64,000 bases of DNA from Gemmatimonadales bacterium (GTDB taxonomy: Bacteria > Gemmatimonadota > Gemmatimonadetes > Gemmatimonadales > GWC2-71-9): NCBI GenBank assembly GCA_019637315.1, contig JAHBVU010000008.1:124001-188000 (forward strand), read 5' to 3'. Position numbers and translations under genes: made by a program. Below are positions 1 through 8,511 of this stretch, piece after piece. Numbering within the stretch: the stretch's first letter is position 1; each line of letters begins with the position of its first letter. Below the pieces are notes generated by a model that saw nothing but the letters and a program-made list of their open reading frames with translations, searched no databases and had not been told where the DNA came from.

Positions 1-1
1 G

Positions 2-337
2 AGCGGCATCTTCCGGACCGCCGGCAAGACCCCCGAAGAAGCGGGCAGTAGTGCGGACCTGGCAGGCTTGCCGGCGCCGCAGGATCAGGAGCTGCTCAAG
101 GCCCTGACGATCTTTCCGGAGCAGGTGGCCAAGGCTGCCGCCGATCGGGAGCCACACCGCGTTACCGCGTACCTCGAAGAACTCGCCGGGATTGCGCACG
201 GCTGGTACCACCACTGCCGCGTGCTTGGTGAAGCGCCCGAAGTGGAACGCGCCCGGCTGGTCCTGGCCCGCGCCACGCGCATCGTCCTTCGCAACGGACT
301 CCAACTCTTGGGGCTCACGGCCCCGGAACGGATGTAA
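2..337 (+). CDS. argS: Arginine--tRNA ligase, C-terminal fragment (cut by window start)
   Basis: The frame is open from base 2, so the gene starts upstream of the window. The roughly 110 visible residues match the helical anticodon-binding (DALR) domain at the end of class I arginyl-tRNA synthetase: a PxxxELLKAL stretch, a segment resembling AxxxEPHRVTAYLEELA, and the ending RxxLARATRIVLRNGLQLLGL. That ending is typical of ArgS, which charges tRNA-Arg in the cytoplasm. The catalytic HIGH and KMSK regions are outside the window. The TAA stop at 335-337 lies 6 bp before the next gene, so the two are probably cotranscribed. The close relatives CysS and GlyS are less likely because of the conserved arginine-rich LARATRxVL helix. 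Confidence 0.85.
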   Translation, partial: SGIFRTAGKTPEEAGSSADLAGLPAPQDQELLKALTIFPEQVAKAAADREPHRVTAYLEELAGIAHGWYHHCRVLGEAPEVERARLVLARATRIVLRNGLQLLGLTAPERM

Positions 338-343
338 ACCATC

Positions 344-1264
344 ATGCCTTTGCTCGTGGTCGGGAGCGTGGCCCTCGATTCGATCTATACGCCCTTCGGC
401 GAAACCGCCGATGCGCTGGGCGGATCGGCCGTCTATTTCAGTGTCGCGGCCTCGCTCCTGTCCAAGGTCAAGGTGGTCGGCGTCGTGGGCGACGACTATC
501 CAGTCCACGAGCTCGACCGGCTGGCGCCGCGGGGCATCGACTGGACCGGCGTCGAGCGCGCCAAGGGCGAGAGCTTTCGCTGGAAGGGCAAATACAGCTA
601 CGATCTGCAGAGTCGTGAGACGCTCGATACTCGGCTCGGTGTCTTTGCCGCATTTCGTCCCAAGTTGCCGGCAGCGTGGGGCACCTCGGACTTTCTCTTC
701 CTGGGCAACATCGACCCCGAGCTGCAGCTCGCGGTGCTGGAACAGCTCGACAAACCGAAGCTGGTGGCCTGCGATACCATGAACTACTGGATCCAGAGCA
801 AGCGGCCGGAATTGATGACGCTGCTCAAGCGAGTCGACATGCTGCTCGTCAACGACAGCGAAGCTCGCGAACTCTCGGGTGAGTGGAACATCCACAAGGC
901 CGGGCGCTGGATCCTCGAGCACGGCCCGACCCGGGTCGTGATCAAGCAGGGTGAGTTCGGTGCGCTGCTGCTGGAGCCGGGCCGGACCTTCTATGTCCCG
1001 GCCTATCCGCTCGAGGAAGTCTTCGACCCCACCGGCGCCGGCGATGCCTTTGCCGGCGGCTTCATGGGCTACCTGGCCCGAGCAGGCTCGGCGGCGCCCG
1101 AGCAGATGCGCCGCGCCATGGTCTATGGCTCGGCGATGGGCTCGTTTGCCGTGCAGGGCTTCGGCATCAAGGGCTTCGACACGGTCGACTTCGACACCGT
1201 ACAGCAGCGGGTTCAGGCCTTCGTCGAACTGACCAAGGTGCCCTCCGCGGAGGAGTTGCCATGA
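344..1264 (+). CDS. PfkB/ribokinase-family carbohydrate or nucleoside kinase
   Basis: The 306-residue protein has the PfkB fold signatures: an N-terminal GSVALDSI strand, the GGSAVYFSVAASLL glycine motif near residues 26-40, and the C-terminal anion-hole and catalytic-base motif DPTGAGDAFAGG at about residue 228. The Asp of GAGDA is the expected base. Such kinases phosphorylate sugars or nucleosides with ATP. The substrate cannot be read from sequence; the purM neighbour hints at a nucleoside or ribose derivative, but this is only inference. The gene overlaps purM by 4 bp (ATGA), which suggests translational coupling. Confidence 0.85.
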   Translation: MPLLVVGSVALDSIYTPFGETADALGGSAVYFSVAASLLSKVKVVGVVGDDYPVHELDRLAPRGIDWTGVERAKGESFRWKGKYSYDLQSRETLDTRLGVFAAFRPKLPAAWGTSDFLFLGNIDPELQLAVLEQLDKPKLVACDTMNYWIQSKRPELMTLLKRVDMLLVNDSEARELSGEWNIHKAGRWILEHGPTRVVIKQGEFGALLLEPGRTFYVPAYPLEEVFDPTGAGDAFAGGFMGYLARAGSAAPEQMRRAMVYGSAMGSFAVQGFGIKGFDTVDFDTVQQRVQAFVELTKVPSAEELP

Positions 1265-2283
1265 CCGGCCCCCAATACGCAGCTGCCGGCGTCGACCTCG
1301 ACGCGCTTGCCTCGGCCAAACGGAGGATCGCTCGGGCGGTCGAGAGCACTCGCACGCCGCTCTCACGCGGGCTCGTCGGCGCGTTCGGCGGGATGGTCCG
1401 GATCCCGGAGGGGATGAAGCAGCCGATCCTGGTCACCAGCACCGACAGTGTCGGCACCAAGGTGCTCGTTGCCAAGCTGGCGGGACGGTACGACACCGTG
1501 GGCGAGGATATCGTCAACCACAGCGTCAACGACATCCTGGTGCACGGCGCCCGCGGCATCGCGTTCCAGGATTACATCGGCTCCAACGGTCTGACCGAAG
1601 TCCAGCTGGCCGACATCGTCGAAGGCGTCGCGCGCGGCTGCCGAGCCCATGGCATGGCGCTGACCGGCGGCGAAACCGCCTCGCTGCCCGACATCTACGC
1701 CCCCGGCGACTACGACCTGGCCGGCACGATTGTCGGGGTGGTGGAGGAATCTGCCGCCCTCCACGGTGACGCCATCGCGGCCGGAGACGTGCTGATCGGC
1801 TACCGCTCCTCCGGACTCCATACCAACGGCTACACCCTGGCCCGCAAGATCTGCTTCGATCGGCTCAAACTCCCTATCGATTCAGCACTTAGCGCCACCG
1901 GCACCAGCGTCGGCGAGGCCCTGCTGGCCGTCCATCAGAGCTACTTCCACGCGGTCTATCCGGTCCTCGATCTCGTCCACGGCATTGCCCACATTACCGG
2001 GGGCGGGCTCGAGGGTAATCTGGTCCGGGTATTGCCCTCCACCCTGGATGCGGTCATCGAGTCCCGCTCTTGGGAGTGGCCGCCGCTGTTCACTTTCCTG
2101 ATGGAAGCCGGTCAGGTCTCGGTCGACGAGATGCGCCAGGTCTTCAACATCGGGGCCGGACTGGTCGTGGCCGTACCGCCCGACCGGGCCGAGCGGGTGC
2201 GCGATGCTGCGCGCAAGGTGGGCATCGAGACGTGGATCGCCGGAGAGGTCCGTGCCGGAACGGGCGGAGTGCGATTCACCTGA
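1261..2283 (+). CDS. purM: Phosphoribosylformylglycinamidine cyclo-ligase (AIR synthetase)
   Basis: The 340-residue protein converts FGAM to aminoimidazole ribonucleotide with ATP, the fifth step of de novo purine synthesis. Diagnostic features are the N-terminal YAAAGVD motif, the segment around DSVGTKVLVAKLAGRYDT followed by GEDIVNHSVNDILVHGA (residues about 60-100), GGETASLPDIY in the middle, and SSGLHTNGYTLAR, all conserved in PurM. Length agrees with the usual 340-350 residues. The ATG start overlaps the kinase stop by 4 bp. No other purine gene is in the window. Confidence 0.96.
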   Translation: MTGPQYAAAGVDLDALASAKRRIARAVESTRTPLSRGLVGAFGGMVRIPEGMKQPILVTSTDSVGTKVLVAKLAGRYDTVGEDIVNHSVNDILVHGARGIAFQDYIGSNGLTEVQLADIVEGVARGCRAHGMALTGGETASLPDIYAPGDYDLAGTIVGVVEESAALHGDAIAAGDVLIGYRSSGLHTNGYTLARKICFDRLKLPIDSALSATGTSVGEALLAVHQSYFHAVYPVLDLVHGIAHITGGGLEGNLVRVLPSTLDAVIESRSWEWPPLFTFLMEAGQVSVDEMRQVFNIGAGLVVAVPPDRAERVRDAARKVGIETWIAGEVRAGTGGVRFT

Positions 2284-2307
2284 CGTTCGCTCATCAGGGG
2301 GATCTGC

Positions 2308-3294
2308 GTGCAGAGGCGATACGCCACGCTGATCGGCCTCGCCGGCATGCTCGTATGCGCGGCGAAGGGAAGTGCCCAGACAGATCCGGAGCCGCCAGCT
2401 CCGCATCCGTGTGATACCCACTCCGGCGCGACCCTGGCTGTCTGCCGCGCCGGCTACGATGCCCTGACCACCACCACCCCGTTTGCCGCCCTGCTTGCGA
2501 CCGGCGGCAATCCCGTGCTCGGCACCGCCGCCGGCGGTCGAGGGTTCGGCGATATCGGGGTCACCTTTCGGGTCAACGGCCTCCGTGCCGTGGTGCCCTC
2601 GACCGTCTACAACGGCAGTACGGACACCGTCCCGGCGCTCCGGCGCGCTTCGTTCGTAACGCCCCGGCTCGATCTCCGACTCGGTCTCTTTGCGAAAGCG
2701 CTGCCGGTCGGTGCCGCATCGGCCGATTTCCTGGCCTCGGTAACCGCGATGCCCGACAACCCGGGCGACTATTTCCGCTTCACGCCGGATGCGCGCCGAG
2801 TGGCCGGGATGAATCTTGGGTTCGGGTACGGCCTCCGACTCGCGTTCGTGCCGACCGCGGCCATGCCGACCGTGAGCCTCAACGTCGGCCGAAGTGACCT
2901 GCCCAAGTTCTCCGTCGGCAACCTCAACACCGGCAGCGATTACGCCTATACGCTTGCCGTTTCCGCGATCACGACCCGGCTGATGCTGGGCCACCAGTTT
3001 GGCGCCTTCGAGTTCACGGCGGGCGGCGGGGCGGATCTGATCAAGGGCAGCTATTCGGTCGTCTTCCGCGACCCCGCAACTGGCCTGGCCTCCGCCCGGG
3101 CCGATTCGACCGTGTCGACCATGCGGATCGTGACCGCCACCAATTTTGCGGTGCGTCTGGGCTCGGTGGCCCGACTGACCCTGGAGGGCGGTTTCCAGGT
3201 CGGCAAGGGCGACGGGCAGACCACGATTTTCGCGGCCAGCGACACCAAGTCGGGCCGGTTCTTCGGCGGGGCGGGGCTCGGGTTTAAACTGTAG
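2308..3294 (+). CDS. Exported protein of unknown function, probable outer-membrane beta-barrel
   Basis: GTG start with the ribosome binding sequence AGGGGGA at 2296-2302. The 328-residue product begins with a signal peptide (basic QRRY, hydrophobic LIGLAGMLVCAA, cleavage likely after GSAQ near residue 24). The mature part is rich in Gly, Thr, Ala and alternating hydrophobic/polar stretches and ends in GGAGLGFKL, as small outer-membrane barrels often do. Two cysteines near residues 36-47 could form a disulfide. No enzymatic motif was recognised. It sits 2 bp before ribD, so it may share a transcript, but its role in riboflavin synthesis is unsupported. Confidence 0.6.
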   Translation: MQRRYATLIGLAGMLVCAAKGSAQTDPEPPAPHPCDTHSGATLAVCRAGYDALTTTTPFAALLATGGNPVLGTAAGGRGFGDIGVTFRVNGLRAVVPSTVYNGSTDTVPALRRASFVTPRLDLRLGLFAKALPVGAASADFLASVTAMPDNPGDYFRFTPDARRVAGMNLGFGYGLRLAFVPTAAMPTVSLNVGRSDLPKFSVGNLNTGSDYAYTLAVSAITTRLMLGHQFGAFEFTAGGGADLIKGSYSVVFRDPATGLASARADSTVSTMRIVTATNFAVRLGSVARLTLEGGFQVGKGDGQTTIFAASDTKSGRFFGGAGLGFKL

Positions 3295-3296
3295 GC

Positions 3297-4367
3297 GTGA
3301 TCGAAGTACACGCCATGGACCGCGCCCTCGAGCTGGCCCGACGGGGCTGGGGCCGCGTCCATCCCAATCCTATGGTCGGGGCGGTCGTCCTCGCCGGCGA
3401 TAGCATCGTCGGCGAGGGGTACCACGCCGAGTATGGGGGGCCTCACGCCGAGACGGTTGCACTGGCTGCGGCGGGTCCCCGTGCCCGGGGTGCCACGCTG
3501 GTTGTCACCCTCGAGCCCTGTGCCCATGCCGGCAAGCAGCCGCCCTGTGCCGAGGCCATCATTGCGGCAGGCATCCGGCGGGTCGTGATTGCCAGTCTCG
3601 ACCCGAACCCGGTGGCTGCGGGCGGGCGCGCCCGGCTGGAGTCGGCCGGTATCGAGGTCGTCAGCGGGCCGGGGCGGGAGGCGGCTGATCGCCTCAACGC
3701 GGCATACCTGGCGGCAACCAGCGGGGGCGATCGCCCCTTCGTGACGGTCAAGCTGGCCACCTCGCTCGATCACTGCATTGCGGACAGCTCCGGCGTGTCG
3801 CGCTGGATTTCGGGCGAGGAGGCGCGCGACTGGGTTCACTGGTTTCGGGCCGGCTTCGCCGCCATCGGTGTTGGCGGCCGAACGGCCCAAGTCGACGATC
3901 CGTCGCTCACGGTGCGCGGTGCGCTCGAACCGCGTTCGGCGCCGGCCCGCGTGGTCTTTCTTGGTCGCCGCCGCCTCTCGCTCGACTCGGCGCTGGTGCG
4001 GACGGCCGCGGTGCGGCATACCGTGCTGATCGGCGACGGGCTGGTGCCTAACGAGCGGCATGCGCTGACGGAACGGGGCGTCGATATCATTCTCACCAGC
4101 GACCTGACCGAAGGCTTTTCGGAGCTCAAACAGCTCGGCATCGGCTCGATTCTGATCGAGGGCGGCGGGCGACTGAGCGGGAGCCTGCTCGCGGCGGGGC
4201 TGGTCGATCGGTTTGCCTGGATCGTCAGTCCGGTCTGGCTCGGCGATCACGGGGTCAAAGCGGTGCGCGGTTTCGACGTGCCCTCGCTGCTGCAGGCCGA
4301 GCGGTGGACCGTGGTCGAACGGCAGGCGCTCGGCCAGGATACGCTCCTCATGTTCGATCGCGCCTGA
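3297..4367 (+). CDS. ribD: Bifunctional riboflavin deaminase/reductase
   Basis: The 356-residue protein carries out the second and third steps from GTP toward lumazine: deamination of the pyrimidine and NADPH reduction of the ribosyl side chain. The N-terminal cytidine-deaminase-like domain shows the zinc motif H50-A-E52 and PC75 followed by C84 (LEPCAHAGKQPPC). The C-terminal reductase domain starts near residue 145 (PFVTVKLATSLD) and includes LIEGGGRLSGSLL, as in RibD/RibG. The GTG start at 3297 is only 2 bp after the previous stop; an in-frame ATG at 3315 is an alternative. First gene of ribD-ribE-ribBA-ribH. Confidence 0.95.
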   Translation: MIEVHAMDRALELARRGWGRVHPNPMVGAVVLAGDSIVGEGYHAEYGGPHAETVALAAAGPRARGATLVVTLEPCAHAGKQPPCAEAIIAAGIRRVVIASLDPNPVAAGGRARLESAGIEVVSGPGREAADRLNAAYLAATSGGDRPFVTVKLATSLDHCIADSSGVSRWISGEEARDWVHWFRAGFAAIGVGGRTAQVDDPSLTVRGALEPRSAPARVVFLGRRRLSLDSALVRTAAVRHTVLIGDGLVPNERHALTERGVDIILTSDLTEGFSELKQLGIGSILIEGGGRLSGSLLAAGLVDRFAWIVSPVWLGDHGVKAVRGFDVPSLLQAERWTVVERQALGQDTLLMFDRA

Positions 4368-4369
4368 TC

Positions 4370-4966
4370 ATGTTCACCGGCCTCATTACCGCAATCGGTC
4401 GGATCGAGAGTGCCAAGGCGACCCGTAGTGGTGGTCTCGATCTGGTGATTCGGGCGCCCTACCGCGGGCTCGCCATCGGGGAAAGCATTGCGGTCGACGG
4501 GGCCTGCCTAACGGTCGAGCGCCGGGTTCGCGGCGGCTTTCGGGTCCACGCGATTGCGACGACCCTGGAGCGGACCCTGCTCGGCGAGCTGGTGCCGGGG
4601 AGCCGGGTCAACCTGGAGCGAGCGGCCCGGGTCGGCGACCGGCTGGGCGGCCATCTCGTCCAGGGCCACGTCGACGGGATTGCGACCGTGACAGGGACCC
4701 GCCGCGCCGGCGACGCCTGGCTGGTCGACCTCAAGGTGCCCCGGGCGGTGGCGGCGGTGTCGATTCCGCTCGGGTCGATCACCGTGGCGGGGGTCAGTCT
4801 TACCGTGAATGCGATCCCCAAAGTCGGTACTATTCAGATCTCGCTGATTCCCCACACCCTGGCGGTGACCACGCTCGGGGAGCTGGTGCGGGGCAGTCGG
4901 GTTCACGTCGAGGGCGACGTGATCGGGAAGTACGTCAAACATCTGGTCGGGAGTCGCCGCGGCTAG
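4370..4966 (+). CDS. ribE: Riboflavin synthase, alpha subunit
   Basis: The start is set at ATG 4370, giving MFTGLITAIGRI, the near-invariant N-terminus of this enzyme; the frame is open further upstream, but that part overlaps ribD. The 198-residue protein has the two tandem lumazine-binding barrels expected: LxxGESIAVDGACLTV and GGHLVQGHVDG in the first, GSITVAGVSLTV and the histidine-containing IPHTL in the second. It dismutates two 6,7-dimethyl-8-ribityllumazine molecules to riboflavin. It follows ribD by 2 bp and precedes ribBA by 16 bp. Confidence 0.95.
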   Translation: MFTGLITAIGRIESAKATRSGGLDLVIRAPYRGLAIGESIAVDGACLTVERRVRGGFRVHAIATTLERTLLGELVPGSRVNLERAARVGDRLGGHLVQGHVDGIATVTGTRRAGDAWLVDLKVPRAVAAVSIPLGSITVAGVSLTVNAIPKVGTIQISLIPHTLAVTTLGELVRGSRVHVEGDVIGKYVKHLVGSRRG

Positions 4967-4982
4967 CGGCGGTGCAGGCAAT

Positions 4983-6188
4983 ATGGGTTTTGGAACGATC
5001 GAGCAGGCGATCAGTGACCTCCGCAACGGCAAGTGCATCATCGTGGCGGACGACGAGGATCGGGAAAACGAAGGCGATCTCGTTGCGGCGGCCGAACTGG
5101 TGACGCCCGACCTGATCAACTTCATGACGATTCACGGGCGTGGGCTGATTTGTCTCACGCTGACGCCTGAGCGATGCGATCAGCTCGGGCTGCCACAGAT
5201 GACGCTGGAAAACTCGGAATCGATGGGTACGGCCTTTACCGTCAGTATCGATGCCGAGCGGCGCTTCGGGGTCACCACCGGGATCTCGGCCGCCGACCGC
5301 GCGCGCACCATCCAGGTGGCCATTCGTCCGGAAACCCAGCCGAACGATCTGCGCCGCCCGGGCCACATTTTTCCGCTTCGGGCTCGGCCCGGCGGTGTGC
5401 TGCAGCGGGTCGGTCAGACCGAGGCAGGGGTCGATCTTGCGCGCCTGGCAGGGCTCGCGCCCGCGGGCGTGATCTGCGAAATCCTCAATCCCGACGGCAC
5501 CATGGCTCGCCGGACCGAGCTCTTCGAGTTTGCCGAACGGCACGGGCTGACCTTCGTGACGGTGGCGCAGCTGGTGGCGTACCGGTTGACCCAGGAGCGG
5601 CTGGTGCACCGGATTGCGGAGGCGCGCCTGCCGACGCCGCACGGGGTCTTCCGGATCGTCGGCTATCGAAATGATGTCGATGCAGCCGAGCATGTCGCCC
5701 TGGTCTATGGTGACGCGGAGGGGCAGCCCGACCTGCTCGTGCGGATGCACTCCAAGTGCCTGACCGGGGACGTGTTCCACTCGCTGCGCTGCGACTGCGG
5801 CGAGCAGCTCGATGCCGCGATGCGCCAAGTGGCCGAGGCGGGGCGGGGTGTGATCGTCTACCTCGACCAGGAAGGTCGCGGCATCGGCCTGCTCAACAAG
5901 CTGCGTGCCTACGAGCTGCAGGACAGCGGCGCCGATACGGTCCAGGCCAACCAGGACCTCGGCTTTGCGCCTGATCTGCGCAACTACGGCATTGGTGCGC
6001 AGATCCTGCGCGACCTCGGCCTCACGACCATTCGACTGATGACCAATAATCCGCGCAAAGTCGTCGGTGTCGATGCCTACGGCCTGTCGATCGTAGAACG
6101 GGTACCGCTGATCCTGCCCGCCACCGACGACAACCGCGCGTATCTCGCGACCAAGCGCGACAAGCTCGGTCATCTGATCGGTCACTGA
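4983..6188 (+). CDS. ribBA: Bifunctional 3,4-dihydroxy-2-butanone-4-phosphate synthase / GTP cyclohydrolase II
   Basis: The 401-residue fusion supplies both precursors of riboflavin. Residues 1-200 are the DHBP synthase, with the metal and substrate loop [11 protein letters not shown] at 23-33 and the later GRTELFEFA-like region before the linker. Residues from about 205 are GTP cyclohydrolase II, with the zinc cysteines in [17 protein letters not shown] around 257-272 and the active-site [10 protein letters not shown] near 295. Both halves keep their key residues, so both activities are expected. It is between ribE and ribH in a compact operon. Confidence 0.96.
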   Translation: MGFGTIEQAISDLRNGKCIIVADDEDRENEGDLVAAAELVTPDLINFMTIHGRGLICLTLTPERCDQLGLPQMTLENSESMGTAFTVSIDAERRFGVTTGISAADRARTIQVAIRPETQPNDLRRPGHIFPLRARPGGVLQRVGQTEAGVDLARLAGLAPAGVICEILNPDGTMARRTELFEFAERHGLTFVTVAQLVAYRLTQERLVHRIAEARLPTPHGVFRIVGYRNDVDAAEHVALVYGDAEGQPDLLVRMHSKCLTGDVFHSLRCDCGEQLDAAMRQVAEAGRGVIVYLDQEGRGIGLLNKLRAYELQDSGADTVQANQDLGFAPDLRNYGIGAQILRDLGLTTIRLMTNNPRKVVGVDAYGLSIVERVPLILPATDDNRAYLATKRDKLGHLIGH

Positions 6189-6195
6189 GGCAGCG

Positions 6196-6663
6196 ATGAA
6201 CGAGTTACGCAGTCAGCTCCGCGCGACGGGCCGGATCGGTATCGTGGTGAGCAGCTATCATGAGCGGATTACCACCAAACTGCTCGAAGGAGCGTTGGCC
6301 TGCTGCCGCGACGCGGGCGTACCCGATTCGGCTGTCGATGTCGTCTGGGTCAGCGGCGCCTTCGAACTGGGCAGCGTCACCGCGGCGCTGGCCGAGCAGG
6401 GTCGGTACACCGCGCTCGTCGCGATCGGGGTCGTGATTCGGGGTGAAACCCCGCACTTCGAGTTCGTGGCGGGCGAAACGTCGCGCGCGCTTGGCACGGT
6501 GTCGACGGCGCGGGCCTTGCCGGTGGGCTTCGGCCTGCTCACGGTCGACACCATGGCGCAGGCACTCGAGCGCGCCGGCGGCTCCGCAGGCAACAAGGGA
6601 TACGAAGCGGCCGAGGCCGCGATTCGGGCGGCCGACGTGATCCGCCAGGTGAGGGCATCGTGA
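6196..6663 (+). CDS. ribH: 6,7-dimethyl-8-ribityllumazine synthase
   Basis: The 155-residue protein joins the pyrimidine from RibD with the butanone from RibBA. It shows the family landmarks: RIGIVVSSYHERIT at the N-terminus, VSGAFELG for substrate binding, GVVIRGETPHFEFV with the catalytic histidine near residue 88, and GLLTVDTMAQALERAGG with NKGYEAAEAA at the end. The length is standard for the icosahedral or pentameric enzyme. The stop overlaps the nusB start by 4 bp, a common ribH-nusB arrangement. Confidence 0.96.
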   Translation: MNELRSQLRATGRIGIVVSSYHERITTKLLEGALACCRDAGVPDSAVDVVWVSGAFELGSVTAALAEQGRYTALVAIGVVIRGETPHFEFVAGETSRALGTVSTARALPVGFGLLTVDTMAQALERAGGSAGNKGYEAAEAAIRAADVIRQVRAS

Positions 6664-7073
6664 GGCTCCGGACCGAAACCCGCGGTCGGGCCCGCGCACT
6701 GCAGCTCCTCTATGCCGCCGAGACGCTGGATCGCCCGCTGGCGAGTGTGGTGCCCGGGCTGGCCAAGCTGACCGGCCCCGAGCCCACTGTGCTGGACTTG
6801 GCGGAGCGTTTGGCGCAGGAGGTCTGGGACGCGCGGAAGGAACTCGATGCGCTGCTCCAGGACGCCACCGACAACTGGCGGATCGAGCGGCTCGCCGCGA
6901 TCGACCGCAACATCCTCCGGATCGGCGCCTACGAGTTGCGCAGCGGCCAGGTGCCGCCCCGCGTGGCCATCGATGAGGCGCTCTGGGTGGCCCACCGGTT
7001 CGGAACGCCCCAGTCGCCGCCGTTTGTCAATGGCGTGCTCGACCGCGTAGCCCGGAGCCTCGGCCTCTTGTGA
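6660..7073 (+). CDS. nusB: Transcription antitermination factor NusB
   Basis: The 137-residue all-helical protein binds boxA RNA with NusE (S10) during rRNA transcription. The N-terminal RGRARALQLLYAAE, central NWRIERLAAIDRNILRIGAYEL and C-terminal FVNGVLDRVARSLGLL are characteristic. It starts with GTG inside a GTGA overlap with ribH and ends in a GTGA overlap with the next glycosyltransferase, so translation of all three is probably coupled. Confidence 0.94.
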   Translation: MRLRTETRGRARALQLLYAAETLDRPLASVVPGLAKLTGPEPTVLDLAERLAQEVWDARKELDALLQDATDNWRIERLAAIDRNILRIGAYELRSGQVPPRVAIDEALWVAHRFGTPQSPPFVNGVLDRVARSLGLL

Positions 7074-8200
7074 GGATCCTGCTGTTCAACTGGCAGGACC
7101 TCGACAATCCGCACGCCGGTGGCGCTGAGATCCACCTGTTCGAACTCTTCAGCCGCCTGGTTGCCCGCGGACATCAGGTTCATCTCGTCTGCGCCGGCTG
7201 GCCCGGCGCCCCGCCGACCGCGGTTCGCGATGGCATCACGATCGAGCGTCATGGGGGCCGGCACAGCTTTGCGCTCCGCGGACGTCGGGCGGTGCGGCGG
7301 GCGCTGCGGAGCGGCTCGTACGACGTGCTGGTCGAGGACGTCAACAAGCTGCCGCTCTACTGCGCAGCTGGCGTTGATGTGCCGTCCTGCGTCCTCGTGC
7401 CCCACCTCTTCGGTACCACGGCGTACCACGAGGCCTCGTGGCCCATGGCCACGGCGGTGGTCCTGGCTGAGCGGCTGATGCCGATCGCGTATCGCCGATC
7501 CTGGTTTCATGTTATCAGTGAGAGCACCCGGGACGACCTGGTCGCCCGGGGCATTCCGAGTGACCGGATTACGGTCATTCACCCGGGCATTGACCCGGTT
7601 GCCTTTGCGCCGGACCCGGCCCTTGACCGGTCCGACCCTCCCTCCTTCTTATATGTAGGGCGGTTGAAGCGGTACAAGGGCGTCGACCTGGCCATTCGGG
7701 CCTTGGAGCTGGTGCATCGCGACCGCCCGGAGGTTCGGCTGGACATTGCCGGCTCCGGCGACGACCGCCCCCGTCTGGAGGCGCTGGTCGCCACACTCGG
7801 CCTCGGGAAATCGGTCCGATTTCACGGGTTCGTCGATGACGCGGTCAAGCTCAGGCTCCTGCGCACGACCTGGGCCAATCTGTTTCCTTCACCCAAGGAG
7901 GGATGGGGCATCACCGTAATGGAGGCGGCGGCATCTGGAACCCCCTCCATTGCTTCGGACAGTCCCGGCCTGCGGGATTCCGTGCGGGCAGGCGAGACTG
8001 GCCTTCTGGTGCCACACGGCGACCCGGTCGCCCTGGCCCGGCAAATGCTGGCGTTGGTGTCTGAGCCTGCCACGGTGGCCCGCCTGGGCGCCGCAGCTCG
8101 ACAGCACGCGGAGCGCTGGACCTGGGACGACGCGGCGGCTCGAACCGAACGGCACCTGCAGGAAATCATCAATCGGGTAACCCGAGGAGAAGCCACATGA
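7070..8200 (+). CDS. GT4-family glycosyltransferase
   Basis: The 376-residue protein has the GT-B fold of family 4 retaining transferases. The N-terminal half begins FNWQDLDNPHAGGAEIH with the glycine loop that binds the acceptor or donor phosphate; the second half has FLYVGRLKRYKGVDLAIRA near residue 185 and the donor-binding EGWGITVMEAAASGTPSIA around 278-296. A nucleotide-sugar donor is expected; the acceptor is unknown. No strong membrane segment is visible, so it probably acts at the cytoplasmic face. It overlaps nusB and hpf by 4 bp each, an unexpected position between translation and PTS genes. Confidence 0.85.
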   Translation: MRILLFNWQDLDNPHAGGAEIHLFELFSRLVARGHQVHLVCAGWPGAPPTAVRDGITIERHGGRHSFALRGRRAVRRALRSGSYDVLVEDVNKLPLYCAAGVDVPSCVLVPHLFGTTAYHEASWPMATAVVLAERLMPIAYRRSWFHVISESTRDDLVARGIPSDRITVIHPGIDPVAFAPDPALDRSDPPSFLYVGRLKRYKGVDLAIRALELVHRDRPEVRLDIAGSGDDRPRLEALVATLGLGKSVRFHGFVDDAVKLRLLRTTWANLFPSPKEGWGITVMEAAASGTPSIASDSPGLRDSVRAGETGLLVPHGDPVALARQMLALVSEPATVARLGAAARQHAERWTWDDAAARTERHLQEIINRVTRGEAT

Positions 8201-8511
8201 TGACGACCGTCACTGCCCGCCACTGTGAAATCACGGATCTGCTTCGTGAGCGAGCCATCTCCATTATGGATCGCCTCGAGCATTTCTCACCACATACGCT
8301 GGAGAGCCAGGTAGTCTTCGACCTCGTTCCCGAGGGCCATCAGGCTGAAGTCCGATTGCATGTCCGGCGTGGTCAGGTGCTGGTCGGCAGTGCGGTAGGT
8401 CCGGATCACCGGACCGCGCTCGATCGAGCGGAGGACAAGGTTCGTCGACAGCTCGAACGGTCGACCACGCAGGCCCGACGCGATCGTCGGGTGGCGAGTA
8501 TCCGTCAGTGA
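8197..8511 (+). CDS. hpf: Ribosome hibernation-promoting factor, short form
   Basis: The 104-residue protein fits the short HPF/YfiA (S30AE) family: an N-terminal TVTARHCEIT strand, RLEHFSPHTLESQVVF, the QAEVRLHVRRGQVLVG hairpin and ALDRAEDKVRRQLER helix ending in a basic tail. Short HPF proteins bind the 30S subunit and help form inactive 100S ribosomes. Long-form dimerisation domain is absent. In many Proteobacteria hpf also sits beside hprK and PTS genes, which supports the assignment. ATGA overlap with the glycosyltransferase and GTGA overlap with hprK. Confidence 0.88.
   Translation: MMTTVTARHCEITDLLRERAISIMDRLEHFSPHTLESQVVFDLVPEGHQAEVRLHVRRGQVLVGSAVGPDHRTALDRAEDKVRRQLERSTTQARRDRRVASIRQ

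Noticed and set aside
4935-6185. A 416-codon - strand frame in ribBA
   Set aside because: Antisense shadow of a gene with all catalytic motifs.
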